From contig RDXA01000420.1 of NCBI GenBank assembly GCA_004292705.1, positions 1 to 22,831 on the forward strand: 22,831 nucleotides of DNA, given 5' to 3'. The translations under genes were made by a program, and so were the position numbers. The stretch comes from Sphingomonadales bacterium (GTDB lineage: Bacteria; Pseudomonadota; Alphaproteobacteria; Sphingomonadales; Sphingomonadaceae). Position 1 is the stretch's first letter. Every line of letters starts with the position of its first letter. Below, piece after piece: positions 9,633 to 15,905 of this stretch. A model generated the notes under the pieces. That model was not told where the DNA came from. It worked only from the letters and a program-made list of their open reading frames with translations, and made no database searches.

Positions 9633-9661
9633 GTTATAGGCGCGTTTGCCGCACTTGCGAA
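9633..9661 (-). promoter_or_regulatory. Candidate promoter for the DUF3667 gene
   Basis: On the minus strand, TTCGCA (9661-9656) and TATAAC (9638-9633) are 17 bases apart. They lie 33 bases upstream of the DUF3667 start codon. The -10 is close to consensus and the -35 matches at four of six positions. If real, the DUF3667 gene and parA copy 1 form a unit separate from parA copy 2. Confidence 0.35.
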
Positions 9662-9692
9662 AGCCGCTATTTCCGGAGCCTGTCAGCGTTCG

Positions 9693-10424
9693 CTATTGGC
9701 TGGCGAGCTTGCGCTCGATGGCGGTCCACAGTTGGGCGATCGCCCGCGCGGCAGGCGAGCGCGGGGCGAAGGCGCCTACAGGCTGCTGTTCAACAGCACA
9801 TTGCTCGATCGCGCTGGCCAAGGGGATCGCGGGCCAATTTGGGTTCGCTTCGCGGGCCGCCTTGTGCAGGCTCCGGCGCAGGTCGAGCATGGACAGGACG
9901 GGGAGGATCGGCGGATGCCCCTTGCCCTGCCCGCGCACTTCCTCGACCACCACCTCGAACGCCCGGGCCGAGAGCGGGGAGGGCGGCAGGGGGACGATCA
10001 CGAGGTCTGCCGCTCGGATGACCTGAGCGCTCAACTCATTAAGAACAGGCGGGCAATCGAAGATGACCCGGTCATAGGTCTTGCCCAGGGCCTCGGTCAG
10101 CTTCGCCAGTCGTTTCTTCTTGCCGAGCCGGTCAAGTTGCCGGTCGAGCGTGCGGATGCTTTCATCTGCCGGAAGCAGGTCGAGGCCTGCATAGGCTGTC
10201 GGCTGGATCAGCTTCGCCGGGTCGCTGCCATCGGCGAACATGCTGTCTGCGCTGCGTTTTTTCCTTGGGTCGACCCCCAGCAGGAAGCCCGAGCCATTGG
10301 CCGCATCAAGGTCCCACAGCAGTGTCTTGCGGCGCGAGACGCTCGCTGCCACCCACGCCAGATTGACGGCCAGTGTGGTCTTTCCGACCCCGCCCTTGAC
10401 GCTGTAGACCGCAATCGATGCCAT
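9693..10424 (-). CDS. ParA/MinD-family ATPase, copy 2
   Basis: A 243-residue ParA-like ATPase with the deviant Walker A KGGVGKTT at residues 10-17, 'LLWDLDAANGSGFLLG' as the A' region and 'RVIFDCPPVLNELSAQV' as the Walker B region. It aligns with copy 1 along its whole length without large gaps and shares the C-terminal pattern 'NWPAIPLASAIEQCAVEQQP'. No ParB is encoded beside it. It lies 161 bases downstream of rpoZ and 92 bases upstream of the DUF3667 gene on the same strand. Sequence style places it with the orphan ParA/BcsQ-like proteins rather than the chromosomal ParA of parAB; the cargo is unknown. It looks fully intact. Confidence 0.92.
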   Translation of the reverse strand: MASIAVYSVKGGVGKTTLAVNLAWVAASVSRRKTLLWDLDAANGSGFLLGVDPRKKRSADSMFADGSDPAKLIQPTAYAGLDLLPADESIRTLDRQLDRLGKKKRLAKLTEALGKTYDRVIFDCPPVLNELSAQVIRAADLVIVPLPPSPLSARAFEVVVEEVRGQGKGHPPILPVLSMLDLRRSLHKAAREANPNWPAIPLASAIEQCAVEQQPVGAFAPRSPAARAIAQLWTAIERKLASQ

Positions 10425-10435
10425 GCGCCCGCCTG

Positions 10436-10452
10436 TTACAGTTTGATTACAG
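10436..10452 (-). promoter_or_regulatory. CTGTAA direct repeats before parA copy 2
   Basis: On the minus strand CTGTAA occurs twice (10452-10447 and 10441-10436), 11 bases apart, about one helical turn, and 12 bases upstream of the parA copy 2 start codon. The surrounding DNA is AT-rich for this genome. This may be a regulator site or part of a promoter; no named motif is recognised. Confidence 0.3.
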
Positions 10453-10560
10453 CAACAAGGGATAGCGCAGCGACAGCCAATGGCAAGGCCCGCGCAAACC
10501 GGGTCAAGAAGTGGTCAAGCACGACAACGGCCCGGCAACGACGTGCCAACGGCATGCTTA

Positions 10561-10578
10561 TGCTGCGACATCGCAGCA
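10561..10578 (-). terminator. Hairpin after rpoZ, possible weak terminator
   Basis: TGCTGCGA and TCGCAGCA form a perfect 8-base dyad around CA (or a 7-base stem with a 4-base loop), starting 8 bases after the rpoZ stop codon on the minus strand. No T-run follows, so it may only stabilise the 3' end or attenuate read-through into parA copy 2. Confidence 0.35.
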
Positions 10579-10585
10579 GCAATGG

Positions 10586-10930
10586 TTACCCGTCGTAATC
10601 GCCGCCGAGCGACGAGGTGCGCGCCGGTGCCGATGCGGTGATCCGCAGTGCTTCGGCCGACTGGCTGAGCGAACCGATTTCATCGGCCTCGTCCTCATCA
10701 TCGGGGAGGATCTTCTGCAGGCCGGTGACCAACGATTCATGCAAGCCGGCCGGGGTGATGGTCTCTTCCGCGATCTCGCGCAGCGCCACGACCGGGTTCT
10801 TGTCGCGATCCCGATCAATGGTCAGTTCGCTCCCGCCCGAAATCTCGCGCGCACGCTGCGCGGCGAGCAAAACGAGGTCGAAGCGGTTGGGAACCTTGTC
10901 GACGCAATCTTCAACGGTGACGCGTGCCAT
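10586..10930 (-). CDS. rpoZ: DNA-directed RNA polymerase omega subunit
   Basis: A 114-residue omega subunit that helps assemble RNA polymerase and takes part in ppGpp binding in proteobacteria. The N-terminus 'MARVTVEDCVDKVPNRFDLV' is the family signature, followed by 'LLAAQRAREISGG' and 'NPVVALREIAEETI'. The C-terminal extension is acidic (DDEDEADE) and then low in complexity. I chose ATG 10930, which is preceded by AAAGG; the frame is open further upstream, but that part does not resemble omega. Many proteobacteria pair rpoZ with gmk or spoT. Here its downstream neighbour on the same strand is a ParA-like ATPase. Confidence 0.96.
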   Translation of the reverse strand: MARVTVEDCVDKVPNRFDLVLLAAQRAREISGGSELTIDRDRDKNPVVALREIAEETITPAGLHESLVTGLQKILPDDEDEADEIGSLSQSAEALRITASAPARTSSLGGDYDG

Positions 10931-10972
10931 GGGCGGCCTTTTGACAGAATCATGGAGGGAGACGAAGGCGGC

Positions 10973-11001
10973 GAGGTAGGCTCGGGGCGCCGCGAAGTCA
11001 A
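10973..11001 (-). promoter_or_regulatory. Candidate rpoZ promoter
   Basis: On the minus strand TTGACT (11001-10996) and TACCTC (10978-10973) are separated by 17 bases, about 43 bases upstream of the rpoZ start. The -35 matches five of six consensus bases. The -10 is weak, which is common in high-GC alphaproteobacteria. Confidence 0.4.
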
Positions 11002-11124
11002 GGAAAGGGGCCAGCACCGCTGATCCGCGTCACGCAATTTGCCGGCTTCCCTGCTGCCTTTCGCGCGCCGCAGCCGTTCTCGCCGCTGGTCGCCGGGCTG
11101 CTGGGCGCGGGGCTGACGACCGGT

Positions 11125-11454
11125 GTGACCTTTGCCCCGTGCGTCCTGTGGATTTTCGCGATGCCACCCCTCTGGATTGACCGGATGGGACAGGCGGTGT
11201 GGCTCAAGGGCGGTCTGGCAGCGGTCACGGCGGCGCTGTTGGGCTGTGTGCTGGCCTTCGGGGCGAAATGGTCAGTGCTGCGGCTGCTGGGAGCTTGCGC
11301 GGCCGGCGGGCTGGTATTGGGTCTGGTGCTCTGGCTCTGTCGCCCCTCTCGCTTCGCCCCCGCATCGCGCTACACTGGCCCGCATGGCCACTACCCCCGA
11401 CGAATCGTCCGACAGCGCGCCCGATTACCGCGACATGGCGCCTTTCAGCCTTGA
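11125..11454 (+). CDS. Small membrane protein of unknown function
   Basis: An open frame with strong G/C third-position bias and three hydrophobic segments: about 'TFAPCVLWIFAMPPLW', 'GGLAAVTAALLGCVLAFGA' and 'LLGACAAGGLVLGLVLWLC'. From GTG 11125 it is 109 residues. The protein-like signal continues upstream ('LIRVTQFAGFPAAFRAPQPF' then 'SPLVAGLLGAGLTTG') to a CTG at 11020, which is preceded by GGAAAGGGG. No ATG, GTG or TTG lies in frame between the TGA at 10942 and 11125, so the real start may be this CTG. The gene overlaps the phospholipase D-like gene by 71 bases, and its last 25 residues are hydrophilic and read from DNA shared with that gene. I recognise no family. Coupling with the lipid-active gene suggests an envelope role. 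Confidence 0.6.
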   Translation: MTFAPCVLWIFAMPPLWIDRMGQAVWLKGGLAAVTAALLGCVLAFGAKWSVLRLLGACAAGGLVLGLVLWLCRPSRFAPASRYTGPHGHYPRRIVRQRARLPRHGAFQP

Positions 11455-12574
11455 GACGGCGGGCCACGCATTCACGTTCTACCCCCACGGACAAGACCGG
11501 TTGCGCGCGCTTATCGAACTGATCGAAACCGCGCAGGCGAGTCTGCGGTTGTTCTACTACCTGTTCGATAGCGACACCTCGGGCACGCTGGTGCGCGATG
11601 CGCTGATCGCGGCGGCAGGGCGGGGAGTGGATGTGGCGCTTATCGTCGATGATTTCGGCAATGATGCGGGTGCGGATTTCTTCAGGCCGCTGGTGGAGGC
11701 GGGCGGACGCTTCGCGGTCTTCTCGCCCCGCTGGGGCACACGCTATCTGGTGCGCAACCACCAGAAGTTCACGATTGCGGACGAGACCCGGGTGATGACC
11801 GGGGGCGCCAATGTCTCGGATCACTATTTCGCCATCCCTGCCGATAATGGCTGGTGCGACCTTGCTGTGCTGATCCAAGGCCCGGTGGTCGCACAGTTCA
11901 TTCGCTGGTCGGGGCTGCTGGAAACCTGGGTCGCCAACGAGGCAGCCGGGGGCACGCGGCAGCTCAGGGCGCTGCGCGATATCGTCAAGACGTGGGACGG
12001 CGGTGATGGTCCGGTGCGGCTGCTGGTCGGCGGGCCGCTGGTGCGGCAGGGCCACTGGGCCTGGGTGCTGCGCCGCGATCTGGCGCGCGCCCGGCGGCTT
12101 GATACGGTCTCGGCCTATTTCTCCCCGCCGCGCAGCTTCCGCCGCCAGTTCGCGCAGATCGCCCGGCGCGGCGCGGTGCGGATGGTGATGGCGGGCAAGT
12201 CCGACATCAGCGCGGCGATCGACATGGCCCGGCTGCTCTACAAGAAGCTGTTTGTCGCGGGCGTGCGGATTGTCGAGTTCCAGCCGTGCAAGCTGCACAT
12301 GAAGCTGCTGGTGGTGGATGATGCCTGCTACATCGGCAGCGCCAATCTCGACAAGCGGTCCTTGCGCATCAATGTCGAGCTGATGGTGCGAGTGGACGAC
12401 GCCGCGCTGGCGGCCAGTTTGCGCAAGCTGATCGACCACATGGAAGCCGCCAGCATGGCGGTGACACCGGCGTGGTATGCCCGCAAGGCGACCTTCCTTA
12501 ACCGGATGCGCTGGCGGCTGGCCTATTGGCTGAGCCTCGCCGATTACCGGGTGAGCAAGCTGGGTGCGCGCTGA
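11384..12574 (+). CDS. Phospholipase D / cardiolipin synthase-like protein
   Basis: A 396-residue protein with two HKD motifs: H126-Q-K128-x4-D133 (HQKFTIADE) and H305-M-K307-x4-D312 (HMKLLVVDD), each followed by the usual 'GGAN' or 'GSAN' turn. These form the single active site of the PLD superfamily. Bacterial members with two HKD halves and this length are mostly cardiolipin synthases or phosphatidyltransferases. There is no signal peptide and no N-terminal pair of membrane segments, so it resembles ClsB-type more than ClsA-type enzymes. The start ATG 11384 has a weak ribosome-binding site and overlaps the upstream membrane-protein gene, so translation is probably coupled. A longer open frame exists upstream, but it shadows that gene. 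Convergent with dnaB. Confidence 0.88.
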   Translation: MATTPDESSDSAPDYRDMAPFSLETAGHAFTFYPHGQDRLRALIELIETAQASLRLFYYLFDSDTSGTLVRDALIAAAGRGVDVALIVDDFGNDAGADFFRPLVEAGGRFAVFSPRWGTRYLVRNHQKFTIADETRVMTGGANVSDHYFAIPADNGWCDLAVLIQGPVVAQFIRWSGLLETWVANEAAGGTRQLRALRDIVKTWDGGDGPVRLLVGGPLVRQGHWAWVLRRDLARARRLDTVSAYFSPPRSFRRQFAQIARRGAVRMVMAGKSDISAAIDMARLLYKKLFVAGVRIVEFQPCKLHMKLLVVDDACYIGSANLDKRSLRINVELMVRVDDAALAASLRKLIDHMEAASMAVTPAWYARKATFLNRMRWRLAYWLSLADYRVSKLGAR

Positions 12575-12598
12575 CGGCGACCGGGCTGACAGCTTGGC

Positions 12599-14046
12599 TT
12601 ATTCGTGACCCCAGTCCGAATAGTCCTTGAAATTGGGCGACGTGAACTTGGTGATGTCGCTCTGGAAGTGGAGCGGCACGTTGCCGGTCGAGCCATGGCG
12701 CTGTTTCGCCACGATCAGCGTCGCGCGGCCGACCAGGCCTTCGAACTTCTCCTCCCACTGGCGGTATTTCTCCTGCACATCGGGGGTGCTGCTGGCGTCG
12801 GGCGTGTCGGGCTTGACCAGCATGTGATAATAATCCGAGCGGAAGATGAACCACACCATGTCCGCGTCCTGCTCGATCGAGCCGGATTCGCGCAGGTCTG
12901 ACAATTGCGGGCGCTTGTCCTCGCGGCTTTCGACCGCGCGCGAGAGCTGCGAGAGCGCGATCACCGGGACCTGCAATTCCTTGGCCAGCGTTTTCAGGCC
13001 GCGGCTGATTTCGGAGATTTCGTTCACGCGGTTATCGTTGGCGCGGCCCGAACCTTGCAGCAGCTGGAGGTAGTCGACGATGATGAGGCCGATGTCATGC
13101 CGCCGCTTCATCCGCCGCGCACGGGTGCGCAGGGCGGCGATGGTGAGCGCCGGGGTGTCGTCGATATAGAGCGGCAGTTCGGCGAGGCGCTGGCTGGCGA
13201 AGGAGAGCTTCTGGAAATCCTCGCGCGTCAGCTTGCCGCTGCGCAGGTTCTCCGACGAGATTTCCGCCTGTTCGGCAAGAATGCGGGTCGCCAGCTGGTC
13301 GGAGCTCATTTCGAGGCTGAAGAAGGCAACCGGCGCACCATAGTTGAAATCGCCCCCGTCGCGCTGCCATTCAAGGTGCTTTTCGGCGCAGTTGAAGGCG
13401 ATGTTGGTGGCGAGCGAGGTCTTGCCCATGCCCGGACGCCCGGCAAGGATCACGAGGTCGGAATTGTGGAGGCCCGAGGTCTTCTGGTCGATGGTCGCAA
13501 GGCCGGTGGTCTTGCCCGACAGGCCCCCGCCCGAGCTCATCGCGGCTTCGGCCATCTTGATCGCGGTCATTGCCGCCTCGCGGAAGGTTGCTGCCTCGCG
13601 CCCGGTGCTAGCGCCCTCGGCGACCTTGAAGAGATCCGCCTCGGCCTGCGCGATGCGCTCCATCGGGGAGGTATCTTCCGAGGTGTCGAGCGCGCCTTCG
13701 ACCAGCCCGCGCCCGACGCTTACCAGTTCGCGCAGCAGGGCCAGGAGGTGCCGCCCAGCTCCTTCAGCGCCTCGTCCGCCTCGAAGAACGGGCGCAGCGT
13801 GACGGGGGAGGCGGTGGCATTGCGCTCGATCAGCGTCAGCACCCGCTCGTAGATGCGCGCGTGCAGGGCTTCGAAAAAGTGCTCGGGCCGGATCGGCACC
13901 TGCAATTCCTCGATCACCCGGTTGTCGATCAGCACCGCACCGAGGAACGCGGCCTCGGCCTCGAGATTGGCGGGGAGCTTGCGCAGCGGCAGCTCGCCTT
14001 CGCCTGCTTGCGGCTTGATCGGGGTGACTTTTTCGGGTTCGGCCAT
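12599..14046 (-). pseudogene. dnaB: Replicative DNA helicase DnaB, broken by an out-of-frame deletion
   Basis: From ATG 14046 the first 101 codons encode a normal DnaB N-terminal domain ('LRKLPANLEAEAAFLGAVLI', 'PEHFFEALHARIYERVLTL', 'FFEADEALKELGGTS'). The frame then runs into WPCCANW and a stop. The helicase continues in another frame from about 13744 as 'LALLRELVSVGRGLVEGALD' and runs 381 residues to the TAA at 12599. That part has the RecA-like core: Walker A GRPGMGKT, Walker B 'GLIIVDYLQLL', and 'SRGLKTLAKELQVPVIALSQ'. Intact homologues have about 25 residues between 'GG(T/F)xY' and this 'LALLREL' helix (E. coli: YLAELSKN...IVRE); these are missing here. A deletion of 3n+1 bases explains both loss and frameshift. 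DnaB is essential, so a sequence error or a second copy must be considered. Confidence 0.85.
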
Positions 14047-14183
14047 GTCGGGCCTGATGCGCCGCGCCCCCTGCGCGCGCAAGTCCGTAGAGGCGCATTA
14101 TTTATTCCGGACGCTGTGGATAGTGGGGAGAGCGCGTCGAAGTGCTTGAAGTGTCGCCCCCCGATCTGCGAAGGCGGTGCATC

Positions 14184-14717
14184 ATGGCCGATACGTCGCC
14201 CGATTCCCTGCCTGTGTCTCCTGCGCCCGGTGCTGCGGGGACGCAGCGCATTGCCCAGGTCACGCTCGACGAGGCGACGATCCTGTGGCGCAATGCCGAT
14301 GTCGAACAGGAACGCCGCGTCGCGATCTATGATCTGATCGAGGAAAACACCTTCAAGCCCGTCCGCTCGGCCGAACGCGGGGCTCCGGGGCCTTATCACC
14401 TGCACCTTTCGGTGACCGACGGGCGGCTGGCGATGGATATCAAGGACACGGGCGAGCAACTGCTCGAAACGCTGTTGATCGGCATGGCCCGTTTCCGTCG
14501 CCCGATCCGAGAATATTTCGCGATCTGTGACAGCTACTATCAGGCGATCCGCAAGGCCACTCCGACCGAGATCGAGACCATCGACATGGCCCGGCGCGGC
14601 ATCCACAACGGCGCCGCCGAGTTGCTGCTCGAGCGGCTGGAGGGCAAGGTCGAGACCGATTTCGCAACGGCGCGGCGGCTGTTCACGCTGATCTGCGTGC
14701 TGCACATCAAGGGCTGA
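14184..14717 (+). CDS. UPF0262 family protein
   Basis: A 177-residue protein of the conserved alphaproteobacterial family UPF0262, whose function is not established. Recognisable parts are 'ERRVAIYDLIEENTF', 'GPYHLHLSVTDGRLAMDI', 'RRPIREYFAICDSYYQAIR' and 'IDMARRGIHNGAAELLLERL'. It has no signal peptide or membrane segment and should be cytoplasmic. I chose ATG 14184, which is preceded by GAAGG; the open frame extends 14 codons upstream without family likeness. The first 20 residues are a low-complexity Pro/Ala tail. The next gene begins 6 bases after its stop, so the two are co-transcribed. It is divergent from dnaB. Confidence 0.9.
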   Translation: MADTSPDSLPVSPAPGAAGTQRIAQVTLDEATILWRNADVEQERRVAIYDLIEENTFKPVRSAERGAPGPYHLHLSVTDGRLAMDIKDTGEQLLETLLIGMARFRRPIREYFAICDSYYQAIRKATPTEIETIDMARRGIHNGAAELLLERLEGKVETDFATARRLFTLICVLHIKG

Positions 14718-14723
14718 CAGGAC

Positions 14724-15458
14724 ATGGCAAAGGCGGGCAAGGCCCCAATGCGCCGGACCACGCGCCGGGCATCCCGCCGCTGGATGGGGCGGGTGACCGC
14801 GCTGGTCGTGCTGTTCGGCCTCGTCTTTGCGGCATGGCTGTGGTGGGACATGCGCGAGTGGCGCCCCGATGCGACGCTCTATCCCGAACAGGGCGCTCTG
14901 GTTCCGCCGGGGGGCGGGCCGGTCAGGTTCGAGACATTGAAGGCGGTCGGTGCGCAATTTGTCTACCTGCCGCTCCTGGCAGGGCCGGGCGCGGACGGGC
15001 CGGGCGGGTTCGCCGATCGGTTTACGCTGGCGAGGGCGGCAGGCTTGCAGGTCGGTGTGATGCTGCCATTCGATCCCTGCGCCCGGGCTGATGCGCAAAG
15101 CGGAATGTTTGCACAGATGGTGCCGCGCGATCCCGATCTGCTGCCGCCTGCCATTGGCCTTGCCCGGCTGGCGGAGAGCTGCGATCCCAAGGTCAGCGAT
15201 GCCGCGGTCGAAAGCGAGCTGATGACGCTGATCAACCAGATCGAGATGCACAGCGGAAAGCCGGTCATCCTGAAGCTCGAACCCGCCTTTCAGGAGCGGC
15301 ATGACAGTGCGGGCACGCTGGGGCGCGATCTGTGGCTGGCGCGTGACCGCGCGCGGCCGGATTATGCGGGGCGGCCATGGCTGCTATGGAGCGCCAACAG
15401 CGCACGCTTCACCGAAGCGAGCGAGGAGCCGGTCGAATGGGTGGTGGTGCAGAAGTAA
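14724..15458 (+). CDS. GH25-like (lysozyme-fold) membrane-anchored protein, probably inactive
   Basis: A 244-residue protein with a basic N-terminus, one membrane anchor (about 23-41, 'VTALVVLFGLVFAAWLWW') and a periplasmic domain. The order of elements fits the GH25 muramidase fold: 'YPEQGALV' strand (53-60), 'LKAVGAQFVYLPLLAG', 'FTLARAAGLQVGVMLPFDPC', 'PRDPDLLPPAIGLARL', 'GKPVILKLEPAF' and 'PWLLWSANS'. Catalytic positions look changed: GH25 enzymes have an Asp in the first strand (QGxDVS), where this protein has QGALV, and an acidic DxE after the PPxx strand, where it has GLA (145-147). It may therefore bind peptidoglycan or act as a scaffold rather than cut. It follows the UPF0262 gene by 6 bases and precedes cdd by 24. 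Confidence 0.75.
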   Translation: MAKAGKAPMRRTTRRASRRWMGRVTALVVLFGLVFAAWLWWDMREWRPDATLYPEQGALVPPGGGPVRFETLKAVGAQFVYLPLLAGPGADGPGGFADRFTLARAAGLQVGVMLPFDPCARADAQSGMFAQMVPRDPDLLPPAIGLARLAESCDPKVSDAAVESELMTLINQIEMHSGKPVILKLEPAFQERHDSAGTLGRDLWLARDRARPDYAGRPWLLWSANSARFTEASEEPVEWVVVQK

Positions 15459-15482
15459 TTGCGCTGACGAACGGAGTTCTGA

Positions 15483-15905
15483 ATGCTGGACCACGAACAG
15501 GAACAGGCCCTTATCGCCGCTGCTTACGCCGCCGCGGAAAACGCCTACGCGCCCTATTCGGATTATCCTGTCGGCGCGGCGCTGCTGTTCGATGACGGAT
15601 GGGTAGTCACCGGCTGCAATGTCGAGAACGCCAGCTACGGCCTTGCCCTGTGCGCCGAGACGGTCGCGGTGGCCAAAGCGATGGGCGAAGGGCGGCGCGG
15701 CGGGCTGGTGGCGTTAGCCGTCGTAGGCCTCAAGGCGGATAGCGCCCCGATCACCCCCTGCGGACGGTGCCGGCAAGTGCTGAACGAGGTCGCCGCGCTG
15801 GGGGCCACCGATCCGCTGGTGCTGTGCGTGAGCAAGGATGACGTGCGGCGCGTGGCGCTGTCCGCGCTGCTGCCGCACGCCTTCGGGCCGGGGCATCTGG
15901 CCTAG
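15483..15905 (+). CDS. cdd: Cytidine deaminase
   Basis: A 140-residue cytidine deaminase that converts cytidine and deoxycytidine to uridine and deoxyuridine in pyrimidine salvage. The catalytic motif is C57-A-E59 (LCAETVAV), with the zinc ligands completed by PCGRCRQ (Cys93 and Cys96). Three cysteine ligands and the short length mark the homotetrameric class. 'YAPYSDYPVGAALL' and 'GCNVENASYGL' form the substrate site. It is probably the third gene of the UPF0262-GH25 cluster. Its TAG stop overlaps the TAG stop of the convergent M14 gene through a shared CTAG, leaving no room for a terminator between them. Confidence 0.96.
   Translation: MLDHEQEQALIAAAYAAAENAYAPYSDYPVGAALLFDDGWVVTGCNVENASYGLALCAETVAVAKAMGEGRRGGLVALAVVGLKADSAPITPCGRCRQVLNEVAALGATDPLVLCVSKDDVRRVALSALLPHAFGPGHLA

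Noticed and set aside
11225..12439. Long minus-strand open frame opposite the PLD-like gene
   Set aside because: The plus strand carries both HKD motifs; the minus frame is a compositional shadow.
14115..14123. TGTGGATAG, one mismatch from a DnaA box, upstream of dnaB
   Set aside because: A single imperfect site with no other boxes, no AT-rich unwinding element and no dnaA or dnaN nearby; not enough for an origin or regulatory claim.
13929..15302. Long minus-strand open frame across UPF0262 and the GH25-like gene, reaching into dnaB
   Set aside because: It is mostly antisense to two plausible genes. Its last part reads the dnaB N-terminus out of frame, so it is not an alternative helicase start.
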